Translations under genes and position numbers: made by a program
Assembly: GCA_021234155.1 (NCBI GenBank)
Contig: JAJEKV010000003.1
Coordinates: 22,041,569 to 22,105,568 of the forward strand
Source: Isoetes taiwanensis
Taxonomy: Eukaryota > Streptophyta > Lycopodiopsida > Isoetales > Isoetaceae
Reading direction: 5' to 3'
Length of the DNA stretch: 64,000 bases
In this document: one piece after another, positions 34,896 to 47,141 of the stretch
How the letters are laid out: the number at the start of each line of letters is the position of its first letter
Numbering within the stretch: the stretch's first letter is position 1
Notes under the pieces: model-generated
Seen by the model: only the letters and a program-made list of their open reading frames with translations
Told to the model about the DNA's origin: nothing
Database searches by the model: none

Positions 34896-35449
34896 CTTAT
34901 ATTTCTTGGCAATCTTCTTTAAAGCAGATGACTTCTTTTATGCTTGAGAACTTTCCTTCCGTTGGCTCATAGGCATAGATGATGCCGTATCCTCTTCTTT
35001 TTTCCTTTTCCTCCGCGTAGAGTGCGAGCTTAAAGGCTCTCGTTGGTGGCTTCTTCCACTATGTGTTCTCAATACTTGTGGACCTCCCACAACTCCCTGT
35101 TTAATCAATCAGAATTAAAAAAGTTTCCCCTTAAACATCTTGCAAATTGATGTTCCCTGACCTGTCTTTGCCCTTGTCGCAGATTCTCGATTTGCATTTG
35201 CAAGTTTTGCATTTGCGCTGCGCTAACTCGATTCAGATCAGTAAGTTGGTTCTCTATGTTTGTTTAGAAGCTTAAGAAAGCTTGCAACATAGAGGATTCT
35301 AAAGTTTTCCTCATTGTGTCAAAATTACCCTCCTCACAAATGGCATTATTAGAAGCATGATGAGGACTGGATAGATATTCCCTAGGAGGTAGTTCCATCT
35401 GGAGAATATATAAAAATTTCATACTCAATGAACTCTCTAGGTCTATCAA

Positions 35450-36684
35450 AATAGCATCAAACTATCTGAACTTTCAAAACAAATTTCTATCATATTTTTA
35501 CTTCCATGATTCTTGTAGAGGCCATGACATAGTCACCACATTCCATACTTATTACCTATGCCCAATTCATCTACTTATTTAAAATGTTTTTGGGGGCTTT
35601 GGGTACCGCCAGTGTGCCCTTTTCCGGTGTTACATTTGGAACCCAAAAACCTTTTTTCGGCAATTTCCTGATTTTCCCGGCTAACTTCCCCTTTCCGACT
35701 TCTCTGGCAACCCACCCCTAATGAATGCTCATTACGACCCATTATCGCTGAGATTTGAATTGGCCGCTCTTGCCTCCTTCATTCTGATCTATCTATCTAT
35801 CATTTAGATCGCCATAGCCAGTTTCGGCACACTGTTATCTCTATCTATACATCTGCTTTTCCCATTCTACAACATTTTCTGCGTCCCATGTCTTATTTTC
35901 TATCCATCGCTATCGTTTTAGTTGGACAAGTCGCTGGAGCAGGTAGAACCCTAATACTTTTGTTTTATTTGTTGCAATGCTTCTATTTCGTTGTGTCTGG
36001 TTTGCACCTTGCAGAAGGCTATCAATTTGGGAGCAGGACAGAGGATATGGCGAGGGATTATCATTTCATTTTTTTCTCGGTGGCAATCATAGGAGCAAAT
36101 CGCAGGAGCAATTTACATGGGCCAAAATTGTTTTTGAAGCTGCTGATCCATTGCCACAAGCATCAGACATCTTTTTACAGTGGAAATGCTAGCAAGTTGA
36201 ACTCGATCTAAACCCTTTTTTTTTGTCCTAGATTTTACAGAAGCTACAAGACATTTTCTTGGAGCAGAGCAGTTGGGACTCCATCAATCGGGTCATTATG
36301 GCTCTTGGATTAACTAATGTGTCCTGAACTGTGTTAACTAAACTAACCTAGGGTTGAATCTCAAGATTTTATGGTTCCTTGTTATACTTTTCCTTTGTAG
36401 GCCACCACTGTTTCTCTCATCTTCATTCAAAGCAGTTCCTTTTTTAAGCCAAGAGTTTACATTATCCACAATCTGGCAGCATGTTTTCATCTCTATATTT
36501 ATGTGCTTTCAATCAGGTATTTTATTTGTTTGATAAGTTTGTTATGTTGTTTTGCATATTCTTAAATGCCAAGGTTGTTGAATCTACAATTTGGCTTGCC
36601 TTGGCTTGGTAGTATAGGTTTACTTGCTAGAAATAGACACGCGTGCAAAACAGCTTAACTTTTTTGCTTGAGCTGATGCATTGT
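35450..36684. other. Part of B's 5' leader or Helitron interior
   Basis: No retrotransposon protein. A GC-richer patch (35590..35720) and TATC repeats near 35788..35800 are present. An ORF at 35977..36192 has no motif I recognise. The Helitron 3' end at 49786 implies that part of this stretch may be Helitron cargo. Its 5' end was not located. Confidence 0.35.
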
Positions 36685-36689
36685 AGCTC

Positions 36690-37258
36690 TGTTAGTCCTG
36701 TGCCTCCTGGTACAGGACTATTCATGCATACGATGGACCAGGTCAAGAACAAGGATCCACAGTCAACCACGGGTCAGTCGTCAAAGGCCCAGCAGAAGAA
36801 GACGGTGCGCCTGCCAAAAGGAGGCGCTCAGACAAGTGATGGCCCGTCACCGCCTGCGTCAGCGTCAGCGTGATTCTAGGCACTTCAAGAGGCACCGCCA
36901 GCATTCCTGCAAATCAGGCCTCCTTCCAGGAGTCGGCACCGAGATCAGTCAGAGTGTCTATATTGGGCCAAAGGCCATTATACTATATATATGAGTAGAG
37001 CTAGCACATGAGTTTTAGATGAGTTTTGAGTCTTGTCTCACTTCAGTTGTCTCTCTTTTGCGAGAGCTCATGTATGTTCATCATTGATATCAAGGAAGCT
37101 TATCATTTTCCTCTCATTGTTATCTTTTGTTCTGTTTTCTTCTTCTTGTTCTCTTCTTGCAAATCCCGCGTGACATATTCCCCCGGATTCTCCTGTTAGA
37201 TCCACGGGTCCTCACAGAGGGCTGTCTTGCAGGAGTTCCCGAACCCAGACCCCAAACA
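36690..37258 (+). repeat. Element C 5' LTR
   Basis: 569 bp. It lacks a 12-base segment present in the 3' LTR near 45215..45232. TATATATA at about 36982 is a possible TATA box. Confidence 0.95.
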
Positions 37259-37259
37259 C

Positions 37260-37277
37260 TGTCGCCGCTGCCGGGTC
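37260..37277 (+). promoter_or_regulatory. Primer-binding site, tRNA-Asp-like
   Basis: TGTCGCCGCTGCCGGGTC right after the LTR resembles TGGCGCCGTTGCCGGGG, the complement of the plant tRNA-Asp 3' end used by Athila/Tat elements, with a few mismatches. Confidence 0.55.
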
Positions 37278-37305
37278 TGATTCGATCTTACTTTCTTCTG
37301 TCGCC

Positions 37306-38050
37306 ATGTCTGTCCGAAACTTCACGCCAGAAGAACTCCTTTCCCAGACGGCCTCTCGCTTGGAGCGCCATCATCGAAGGGAAGCTGTTCGCGACATGTA
37401 TGGATCTGCTTATGACATTGAGGGCGGCCACCTTCGGTCTAGGGCTCAGTCGGCGCCACCCACCCCTCGGGTCTCTCAAGGACCAGTTACCACTCCCGAC
37501 TGTTTTGGTTGGGGCTGTTGCTACCTCTACACCCACGGTCCATGCCACGGTGGGTAATCAGCAAGTCAACCATGTTCAAATTGACGGAGGTAGCGCGGTA
37601 AATCTCATCACGGATAAACTCTGCAAACAGATGGGCATCAAACAACTTTATCGTGCCCCATATGACATCAAATTGGCTAATGGCCATATCACGAGACCTC
37701 AAGGCGTCACGCCTCTTCTTCACATCAACATTGGTGATCTCCGATTCCCCTTGGAATTTGGTGTTTGGAAGGCTGGGGAAGATCCAGGTGATTATGAAAT
37801 GTTGGTCGGCAGACCTTTTCTACGCCAGGCCAAGAGTATCCACTACTGGGCCACGGATCAGTTAGTCATCACCGATGGTCACCTCAATGCCACCATGGAC
37901 TTGAAAACAGGCAAGATCATTTCTGTTGACCATGTTGAACCCTCTCTCTCCGACACAGATTCTGAGGAAGCCCAGTCTATCAAGTTCAGACTCCACCTGC
38001 GAGTTTACCTCTGTCATCCTACCCCGAATATGCTGATCCTTGGGGAGAAA
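37306..38050 (+). pseudogene. Element C N-terminal stub fused to DGGS protease
   Basis: ATG 37306 starts MSVRNFTPEELLSQTASRLE and about 65 residues later, near 37500, the frame shifts directly into the protease: HVQIDGGSAVNLITDKLCKQ, then LEFGVWKAGEDPGDYEMLVG and RPFLRQ. DGGS at the active site is the normal form in the Tat lineage. Between stub and protease there is no capsid-like or zinc-knuckle sequence, so a usual gag (several hundred residues) is absent. It was either deleted or never there. Confidence 0.8.
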
Positions 38051-39462
38051 TGACTCTTGATCAGGACCAGGCTGTGGCGGCTTTGCTTGACCCCTACCTG
38101 GCTCCTTGCAATCGAATTCAACGGGTTGATCACTTTTCAGATGCTGAACCTCCTGCAGCTCCTGTAGATGTACACGCTGTCATGAAGCATCCTCTGCTTG
38201 ATGAAACTCAGCAACCTCTCTTTTTCACCACGCAGAGTGCCACGCATCCTGTTATGCTTCAACCTCCTGCTCATATTGTCCAGGACACAGAAGTGATACC
38301 CCATATTCAGACTCCTGAAGTCGAGATACTGGACGTGGGCAATAATCAGCCTGTCCGCATTGCTGCAAATCTTCCGGCCCCCTATCGTAACAGGGCCGTT
38401 ACGCTCTTCAAAAGGTTCAAACACATTTTCGCCTGGAGCTACAGAGATCTTCGGGGGATCAACAAAACCTTGGGGGAACTCACCATTCCTACCAAATCTG
38501 ATGCACGTCCAGTATAGCAACGACAGTACCGGCTCAACCCCAATTACCGTGATCGCGTCAAGGCGGAAATTGACAAACTCCTTGCTGCAGGTTTGATCTA
38601 TGAGGTCAAACATTCTGAATGGGTGAGCCCCATCGTCATTGCACTCAAACACAATGGTAAGATCCGCATTTGCGTGAACTACCGAAAACTCAATCAGGCC
38701 ACGGAGCGTGATCATTTTCCACTTCCCTTCACAGACCAGGTTCTGGAAGAGGTTGCTGGACATGAGATGTACTCCTTCATGGATGGTTTTTCTGGCTACA
38801 ATCAGATCTCAATCAAAGAATCTGATCAACTCAAGACTACTTTCACCACCCCGTGGGGCACTTTTGCCTACAAGGTGGTTCCTTTTGGATTATCAAACTC
38901 TCCATCCACGTTTCAACGCATCATGCTCTCAGTTTTTCATGATTTTATGAAGGAAAATCCCTTCTTGCAATTTTTTCAAGATGACTTCTCTGCCTACAGT
39001 TCCATGGCTGACCATTTGGATAAATTGGAACTCGTCTTTCAGAAATGTGATGAGTCCGGCATTAGTCTCAATCCTGAGAAATGCACCTTTTGCGTCACCT
39101 CAGGTGTTCTGTTAGGACACGTTGTCAGCAAAGCAGGTATCACCACGGATCCTGCTAAAATCAGTTGCGTGCTCAAGGCTCAAGCACCAGCCAATATCAA
39201 GGAGACACGCTCTTTCCTGGGTTACTCCACCTTCATTCCTGGACTAGCAGCCATTGCAGATCCCATTCATAAACTCACGGGTGATGAATCCACCTGGGCT
39301 TGGAATTCCCAAGCGGAAGCTGCTTTCCAACAGTTGAAGCTTTTGCTCACTCAGGCCCCGGTTCTTGTTCCTCCTCAATGGGACAAGCCCTTTCATGTCC
39401 ATGTAGATGTCTCGGCGTTTGCTATTGGAGCTGTTCTTTCTCAAGAATATGATGCGCATTAA
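38050..39462 (+). pseudogene. Element C reverse transcriptase
   Basis: One frame interrupted by a single TAG at 38515..38517 (PV-stop-QRQYRLNPNYR). Motifs in order: WVSPIVIALKHNGKIRICVN, YSFMDGFSGYNQISIKESD, FGLSNSPSTFQRIM, the catalytic FFQDDFSAYS, GVLLGHVVSKAGI and TRSFLGYSTFIPGL, then the start of RNase H (HVHVDVSAFAIGAVLSQ). The frame ends at a stop after YDAH at 39460; coding continues in another frame. Apart from the TAG, RT looks well preserved. Confidence 0.9.
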
Positions 39463-40745
39463 TCGACAAACCAAACCCGATCGCCCGGTCGAAAACTCAA
39501 TTACTGGCGAAATGCAACTATTCTCGCCACGCAGGCGTGAAGCTTTGGGTCTAATTTTCTGTGTCCAACGCTTCCGTCACTATCTTTTGGGCAGTCAGAT
39601 CAAATTCTTTGTTGACCACCAAGCACTTCTTTATTTGATCAACAAATCCACGCCCACGGGCCGCATTGCTCGTTGGGTCCTCCTTCTGCAAGAATTTGCA
39701 CCTTTTGAAATTGTTCACAAGGCAGGCAAATCTCATGTTGTCCCGGATTATCTTTCATGCATCCACACAGATGATCCCTCCACTAGAGTCTCAGACGCCT
39801 TTCCTGATGCTCAACTCTTTCTGGTCACGGCAACGCCCCACTGGTTCCACGACTTTCAGCAAAGATCTCCTCACGCGAGCTCTTCCACCGGAGGGGCGCC
39901 ACGCCTTCTCCAGACCAAACGACAATCCCGTCGTCACCAGTTTCTCCGTGAGGTCCGTGACTACACCATGGTTGCAGGACATCTTTACAAAAAGGGTAAG
40001 GATACCATCCTTCGACGCTGTGTTCTCCCTCATGAAGTCCCAGATATTGTTCGAGAAGCTCATCAAGGGCTAGGTGGTGGTCATTTTCATGGTGACACCA
40101 CGACACGCAAAAATCCTTCTTGCTTTGGTTATTTTTGGCCCACGCTCTTCAAAGGCGCCACGCGCCCATGCCCGCCGCGTGTGATGTTTGTCGGTGTGGG
40201 ATGGCCCACGGCCCGTGGCGCTCTTCCCCCTTGGCCGGCCGCCACCCGCCCCCTTCAAAGCAAATGGGGATGGATTTTGTGGGACCCATCGACCCTCCCC
40301 CCGCGGTACACCCGCGTGCCGCTACATTCTCGGTTCTCACCGACTACACGCTACCAAATGGGCGGAAGCTTGCGCGACTTCCGGACAACAACTGCGGCAA
40401 GCACGCCCAAGGTCCTTTATCAACAAATCATCACGCGATTTGGCTGCCCCACCTGAGCTGGGTCGATGATCGTGGTGTCCATTTTATCAATCATACCATC
40501 AAGGAGCTGACGGATTATCTCCTGATACATCATCACAAGAGCACACCTTACTACCCTCAAGGCAATGGTTTGGCAGAAAGCACCAACAAAACTCTGGTTA
40601 CAATTCTCAAGAAAATTTGTGACGCCTCTCTGACCGGCCCGCAAACCAAGCTTCCCTCTTGTTCTTTGGGCTTACAATACTTGTTTCAAAATAGCTACAG
40701 GTCACACTCCTTTCAAATTGGTTTATGGTCAAGAAGCTCTCATGC
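39463..40745 (+). pseudogene. Element C RNase H, integrase zinc region and core, frameshifted
   Basis: RNase H continues (REALGLIFCVQRFRHYLLG, FFVDHQALLYLINK, EIVHKAGKSHVVPDYLSC). The integrase zinc region is split over two frames: VREAHQGLGGGHFHGDTT, then CDVCRCG in the next frame. The core gives MGMDFVGPI (first Asp), ATKWAEA in one frame and WVDDRGVHFINHTIKELTDY, STPYYPQGNGLAESTNKTL (catalytic Glu region) in another. At least three frameshifts lie between 40100 and 40460. The core is GC-rich and crossed by GGGCGCCAC-like runs. Confidence 0.85.
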
Positions 40746-41185
40746 CGTTTGAATACATCCTTCCAACTCTCCGTTTTCTGGCTACTGCCCACAATCCGCC
40801 TGCTGCACTCAAAGAAAGGGTATATCAATTGGAACAGTTGGATGAACTTCGAAGGGATGCTTATATTCGTGTTCTTCATGGACAACAGTTACAAAAATCT
40901 TTACATGACAAACGTCTGAAGACAAAAACATTCAAAGAAGGCGATTTGGTTCTTCTTTATGATTCTCGGTACAAAAATTTTCCGGGTAAGCTTAAGTTTC
41001 GATGGCTTGGCCCTTATCAAATTGTTCAAGTGGTTCAACCCAGCATTTTCCAGCTGGCTGAGTTAGATGGAACTCCATTACCTACACTGGTTAATGGCTT
41101 TCGCCTCAAAACATTTCATACCACAGAAAGTGCAAATCAACAAACAGATGCTGTTCAAGACGCAAACACAACAGATAGTGACTAA
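40718..41185 (+). pseudogene. Element C integrase C-terminal domain
   Basis: Reads MVYGQEALMPFEYILPTLR, then RVYQLEQLDELRRDAYIRV, KTKTFKEGDLVLLYDSRY and the GPY/F-type module FRWLGPYQIVQVVQPSIFQL, ending in a TAA-type stop at 41183..41185. There is no chromodomain, consistent with the Tat/Athila side of Ty3/gypsy. Confidence 0.9.
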
Positions 41186-41324
41186 AACAGCGGCATATTT
41201 ATATTATAGGTGGAATTTTTTTACAAAATGTGGGCACAGCCCATCTATTTCCGCTATGGGCACTGCCCTATATACAAAAACGGGCTCAGAGCCCTATCTA
41301 CTAAGTCCTAAGAAGAAAAACCCT

Positions 41325-41591
41325 CTACTCCGGGTTCGGAGCAGAGGTGATGCGCAGGATGTGGTAGAGGTTATGCTCCGGGTCCCAGCGAAGGTGCAGA
41401 ATCACCTCCATCCCGTTGGTCTTTGGATCGGGATGTTCAGACATCCCGGCACACCAGCCATCCATCGCCAGGCCACGATTGTGGCAGCGCCAGAGGTCAA
41501 GACAATCCATCTTACAGGTAATCCACTCCAGACAATTCGAAGGCATAGTGCAGTTATCATGCAAACCAGCCGCAGACATACTGAGCGCCAT
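41325..41591 (-). CDS. Antisense ORF in element C with TATA box
   Basis: On the opposite strand to gag-pol, ATG 41591 starts MALSMSAAGLHDNCTMPSNC and runs 88 codons to a TAG at 41325. The protein is cysteine- and tryptophan-rich in the middle (CLEWITC, CLDLWRCHN, MDGWC) and ends LRWDPEHNLYHILRITSAP. A clean TATA box (CTATATAAG, 41621..41629 read on minus) lies about 35 bases upstream, short for a 5' leader, so a later ATG (41579 or 41546) may be used. Some Tat-lineage elements (Grande) carry antisense genes after pol. I do not recognise this protein. Confidence 0.45.
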   Translation of the reverse strand: MALSMSAAGLHDNCTMPSNCLEWITCKMDCLDLWRCHNRGLAMDGWCAGMSEHPDPKTNGMEVILHLRWDPEHNLYHILRITSAPNPE

Positions 41592-42120
41592 TGGATGCCT
41601 TCGCTTCACTCCCGGTTCGTCTTATATAGCCAACCGAGGAACTCCTTGTCGACGTGGACCAATCACAAAAATTGCCAACGTGTTTGCAATGCAAGGCTGT
41701 TTCTAAAATGAGAATCTTTTCTCCCGCCGCATATCTAGCCATGGTACCTTCTGCCACATTCGTTTTAATGATATCCCACTTCGAGTTGCCAGCATTAAAT
41801 GCCATTCCTTCTTTTCATGCCCATCGAACATTAATGTGTGTCCTTTGGCCACCTGTCACATCCGATCATTCTCTCACGTCTCATCTCCACCGTTCATTGC
41901 TTCTCCCTTTGTTGTTTGGGGACTTAGCCAAATTTTTGCCTCTCCATCGCCTCCTTGGCATCTTTCAACACCTGGCACCATCAACGGTTGCCGTTTCGTC
42001 CTCATCATGCCTCTTCGCCTCCATTTGCGCGCCCTAAACCTTTTTCGTCTCTCTGCGCCTTCGTCCTCCGTTCTTTGCTCTCCGCCTTTGAATCACCGTT
42101 CTTTTCCGAAGCTCTTTGCT

Positions 42121-45100
42121 ATGGCTGCACCAAAATTTCCTACACTTCAAGCTACTGCTCCCAGGGAACCGGCTCTTTTCGAGTCTGTATCTTTCTTGAC
42201 GCCCACTTTCCGTGACGCCCTTGTTGGCCCGAATCGTGAAGTCGATGAATGCCAGAAGCTTTATGAATTCTCACAAATGGAACTTCCGGCTCCAAATCCA
42301 GACCAGTTGAAGCAGTTCCTTGCTCACATCGTCAACAACCTGCATGGATACACTACTGTGATCGATGGCACCACCATTTCGCTGACCCAGCACCTGATTT
42401 CGGAGGTATTCCATATTCCTTTGCAAACCCCTTGTTTATCTTGGTCTGCCATACAGGATCTAGATGTCACTGAGTTTGGTGCTCCTGCTTATCAAGCAAA
42501 CGTACATCGCCTGACAAATATTGACAAGCCCCATGAAACTTTTGTTAAGTTTCTGTGGCGCAAGTTCCTTGGGTATTCTATCAAGAACACCCATATCAAT
42601 AAGCCTTTCTATAATATGGTGATCACTGCTACTCACTCCAACCACCACATTGATTGGCCCCAATGTTGTTCTACCGTATTCTCCAAGAAGTTGACCGTCT
42701 TCGGGCTGCCACTTCTGTCTCTGAAGTTTCCGTGGGAGGCCATCTTCAAGCCCTCATTCCTCCCACACCTCCTCATTCTCATGATTCCACTCAGCGGTCC
42801 CTTCCTCAGACTCACCAAGTCGGCACTTCACGCCCTTCTTCTTCTGGTCATGTCAAAATTCCGCACTCGCATGTCACTGTCTCCTCCTCAGCTACAGAAT
42901 CAAAGCATTCCAGTTCACACCATGTCTAACAAACATCGCAAACAAGGCAACATCAGGCTCCACCACCACAGCACCCTCGTCAGCTTTTGTATCAGTATCA
43001 GCAGGATGTTCCAGCTGCTGCTCTCAAGTTACAAGAATCCCAAGAAGCTCTTATGAATGGGGTTCAAACGGCCCCGGAGGCCTCAGACGCGGTTCATCGT
43101 GACCTTCAAGCTGCAACTGAACAAGTTCAAACTTTGGAGGCCCAACTTCAAGAAAAGCATGCGGCTCTATTACAGGCCCGTATAGACCTCAAAAGTGCAC
43201 AGGATCAGACCAGCCTACTTGCAGATCAGCAGGCTCAGTTCCAAACCACAATTCAGGACTTATTGGAACAAAACAAGTCCAAAGATACCCTCCTGGGTGA
43301 CAAGGAAAAAGATATTGCTAAGCTCGACGCCTTGTACTCTGAGCTTTGTGACAATTACCGCACTCAAGTTCATAACCTTACCGAGCGTGAGGGTAGACTC
43401 AACTCCCTCGAAGCTCAGCTTTCCATGCAGACCTCTCAGCTCACATCTCTCCAAGATCAGCTTACGGAGGTTCAGAAACAGAAGATTCTTGATGACGCTG
43501 AGATTGCCGTGCTTCGACTCAATGCTCCTGGGCAATCCTCCTCACAGATCAACCCTTCTCAGAAACGGATCCGTGACCAGTCACGCCTTCTGTTAGAAAA
43601 GGACCACCGGATCCGTGACCTCGAACAACAGCTACAGCAAGCTATTCAGTCTGCTGATGAGGCTCAAACCAAACTTGACGGCTATGTTACCATAGCTAGC
43701 AACCTGCCTATTGATTACCCTGTTCCTGCCAGTTATCTGGATTATGTGGTTGCTCGCCGACACCTCTTTCTGCTGAAGTGGCATGGGGCTGATGGTCCCG
43801 TGGATGTTCCCCTGCGCACTGCAGATTTTCTTCGGATCTGGCCAGACCTCTCTATTGAAGACAAAGGTTTATGCTGTGCCCTTTTGGTCTTTGATCTCAT
43901 TCACTGTGCAGATCCGGATTTCATCACCTTCACAATTGTTCAGCCCATGGCCTACATTTTTCATGATTTCTATCTGGGTGATACACAGGAGAGATTTCGG
44001 GATGGGCCACACCAGAACTTTCAGGGTGACCCCACCCTTCAATGGTTGCTTTTGGATAACAACCCCTATCTGGCTGATCATGCTCAAACACACGCTCTTC
44101 ATCAAGAGTACATGCCTGAGCTTGCTCATCATTTGCCTCTCTGGCAAGCTGAAGTGCTGCAACAGATAAGGAAGTATCTGGGACATCCCGAGGATCTTCC
44201 CTTTGCACAAGTTTATATGCAGCACCTAGCAGGTTACAATCAATTGCGTGCTCTTCTGGATAGCAAGACAGTCCCCACGGGCTGGGATAGCCCTCCTGTA
44301 AACTCTCCGCTCCCTGCTTCTGTTTGGGACCATTGGTGCAAAGCTCTTGATCCGGCCCTTGTCAGTGAATTCAGGGAGCAGGCTCAGCAGCCCACGCCCA
44401 CGGGCATGGTCCCCTCTCCCTATGCTTCCCTGGGTGTCCCTCCACGCCCCAGGTTCCTCACCTCTGATTGGCGTCTCCCTTTTTGGACCAAAGTCATGGA
44501 TGGCCATGCTGGATGGACTCCGCCTCAGATCTCGACGGATCTCCGGTGGGATCCCCGTTTTGTATGCCGCTCCAATTGGGAGGATGGTGCCACCCTTGAT
44601 AACACAACCAATTGGATCTATATTGCCAATGAGCGTGGTTGGCAATGCCCTGCTGATGCACTTCATGGTCTTGACACCTTCTTGCAGAATGCTGCCACCT
44701 CACCAGATCCTTCAGTTCACCGTCAAGCAGGTTTTTGTGCTGCTCTCAAATGCATCTTGCTCAGCTCCTTAAATCGGCAACGTCCGATCTTTCACTGCAA
44801 TCCGAATGCCAGCGTCAGTGCCTTCGGTCTCCAGACCTGCCTACTCATGGAGTGCCAGTTTGTTTCTTCTGACGCCCATGCTGCCCTTGAAGACATGGTG
44901 CGCTCTCATTTTCTGATTGATGTCGATCCTGCTCTGGGGCTCAACACTCCTCCTGCTCTTCAAATACGCCAGGATCTCATTGGCACTTACCATAATGGTG
45001 CCCGTCCTCACTCCCGTGAGGATCACTTTCAGACTGATGGCTTCCCGCCCTCAGAAACACTTCCTTCTTTTCTTCACACTGAGTGTCGTTTGGTGGGGGG

Positions 45101-45266
45101 GAGTGTTAATCCTGTGCCTCCTGGTACAGGACTATTCATGCATACGACGGACCAGGTCAAGAACAAGGATCCACAGTCAACCACGGGTCAGTCGTCAAAG
45201 GCCCAGCAGAAGAAGACCACGCAGTCAAAGGGCGCGCCTGCCAAAAGGAGGCGCTCAGACAAGTGA
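42121..45266 (+). pseudogene. Element C long extra ORF after integrase (coiled coil)
   Basis: About 1,045 codons in three pieces. 42121..42655: MAAPKFPTLQATAP.. with FVKFLWRKFLGYSIKNTHIN, resembling a domain often called putative plant transposon protein. A frameshift near 42655 follows, then 42654..42929 (Ser/Pro/His-rich) ends in one TAA and reads on in the same frame to 45266. 42987..43660 is a clear coiled coil rich in Gln/Leu/Glu (QVQTLEAQLQEKHAALLQAR). The remainder is globular and Trp-rich (LRWDPRFVCRSNWEDG). It ends inside the 3' LTR with a basic tail (KRRRSDK). No zinc knuckle and no protease/RT motifs. Function unknown; either a Gag substitute or an accessory protein. Confidence 0.75.
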
Positions 45267-46069
45267 TGGCCCGTCACCGCCTGCGTCAGCGTCAGCGTGA
45301 TTCTAGGCACTTCAAGAGGCACCGCTGATACGATTAGCTAGTCTCCAAAGATCTACAGCAAAAACAATCGTCAAGAAACAAGTCAAGTAAGCATAAATCC
45401 ACCCTTCCGGGTAAGCTCACCACCCAACCGGGTTGTCCTTGAGCAAGAGACTTCCAAAGAAAGGCAATAACGCAAGTTAGCCACTACAAATTCTTTGTAG
45501 CAAAAACATAGATTTAAGGAATAGGCTAGGCTTGGGATTTGGCTTAGATCTTCAATTGGGATAGGAACAAGCTTTGCCCTCACATACGCTTACTCTTGCA
45601 ACATTCACTTCCTTTTTGAAAAGGTAAAGGTATCACTTAATAAGCCTTACTTGAATGACGTCCTTATATTTAGCCCAAGTCCCTTTTTAACATTAAAAGT
45701 ACACCTTTATGCCCATAGATATAATAGATGTGTACCTCATAGCTTTAAAGATAGTTTACTATCTTTTCTAAGGTTCTTAGATTAGCTTATGGTTTATAAC
45801 TTGTCCTATATTAAATAAAAATATCCCCCAATGGTCTAGCTAAGGATAATAGTTAACTTAATTTATTGTATATTCTCTAAGATACTTGGGTCCAAGGGTT
45901 AATATAAACATCTATAGCTTTCTTTCTCATACTCTTGCTCCCGACAACCACTCCCCCGAGCGCCACCATATCAATTCCTTCCCTTCTTGGGATTGATCGT
46001 CCTCGATCAAGAATTATATGGCAAATTAACACAACCAAGTCCATGGTTGCAATCTGCATAATCAGAAAT

Positions 46070-46262
46070 GGTCAAATCCAGCCCTTTAGGCTAAAAGTTT
46101 TCACGCCCAAAATTTTTTAGGCTAAAAATTTCCAAGTCCAAATTTTTTAGGCTAAAAATTTTCCAAGTCCAAAATTTTAGCTAAAATTTTCAAGTCCAAA
46201 ATTTCTTTAGGCTAAAAATTTTCAAGTCCAGCCCTTTAGGCTAAAAATTTTCCAAGTCCAAC
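46070..46262. repeat. About 33-bp tandem repeat inside element D
   Basis: About six variable copies of TTTAGGCTAAAAATTTTCC plus AAGTCCAAAA. Copy lengths vary by a few bases. Confidence 0.85.
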
Positions 46263-47129
46263 TATTATGCTGCAAATATATTAGTTGTCTCAGGACTTAC
46301 TATATATTACACAAAGAAAAGAACACCTTATACTTCCACCTTGAATTTCCCTAAGACAAATGTAACTCAAATATCCGTTTACCTTATAGCTACAAACGCC
46401 TAAAACTTAGGTTGCTCATGTGCCAATAAGAAGGTAAGAATATCTCTCAAAATAATTCCATGCATGACAATTTCTATGTCCTGCGAAAAACTCAATCATG
46501 ACATTAGAACCTACAAACCCAACCAAATGGTATGGTTCTTTGGATTATACCAATAATTGCATGTATCACCTAGCATAGGTTCATGTCTTACACATTAATA
46601 ACCTAGAGAATTCAATGACCAAATGGTATGTTGCTTTACTAACATATCCTCAAATGATTTTTCTTTCAACATACCCACAGAAATATTATAAAAAATTCTA
46701 AGGCTTCAAACGGTTTATTAATGGCTTCAAATGAAATGCGGACACTTATGAAGATCTAATCAATCACAACCTAGGGAGAGACAATGCGACCCATTTCCAT
46801 ATTCATTAAACTTCTATACCAAGTTATGCCCTGCAATTATTTCATATTAACCAATCACTTCATGGTCCAAGCGACCTATGATTTTCTCAGTTCTTCATAA
46901 ACTGGTTCATAACTAGCATTGTTTCCTAGCACGTCTTTCAAGCTTTGATTCTGGCCGAGATTCAGTCAATACCCTAAATCTTTTTGGAGCAGAACATTCT
47001 TCAAGGCTTTTAATTTCGCTCAAACAAATACCAAAATATTTCTAATAGAGCAATTAGATTAGTTCTTACTCGTTCACTCAAAATAAGCAAAATAAAAAAC
47101 ACACAGGCTCCAAGAGAAATCGGAACCGT

Positions 47130-47141
47130 GCTCTGATACCA
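47130..47141 (-). promoter_or_regulatory. Element D primer-binding site
   Basis: Reverse complement TGGTATCAGAGC, initiator tRNA-Met type, two bases from the 5' LTR end at 47144. Confidence 0.9.

Noticed and set aside
37288-37723. Minus-strand ORFs opposite element C's protease
   Set aside because: Shadows of the protease frame without their own motifs.
43869-44666. Minus-strand ORFs of up to 146 codons opposite the long 3' ORF of element C
   Set aside because: Arginine/proline-rich antisense shadows of a well-kept sense frame.
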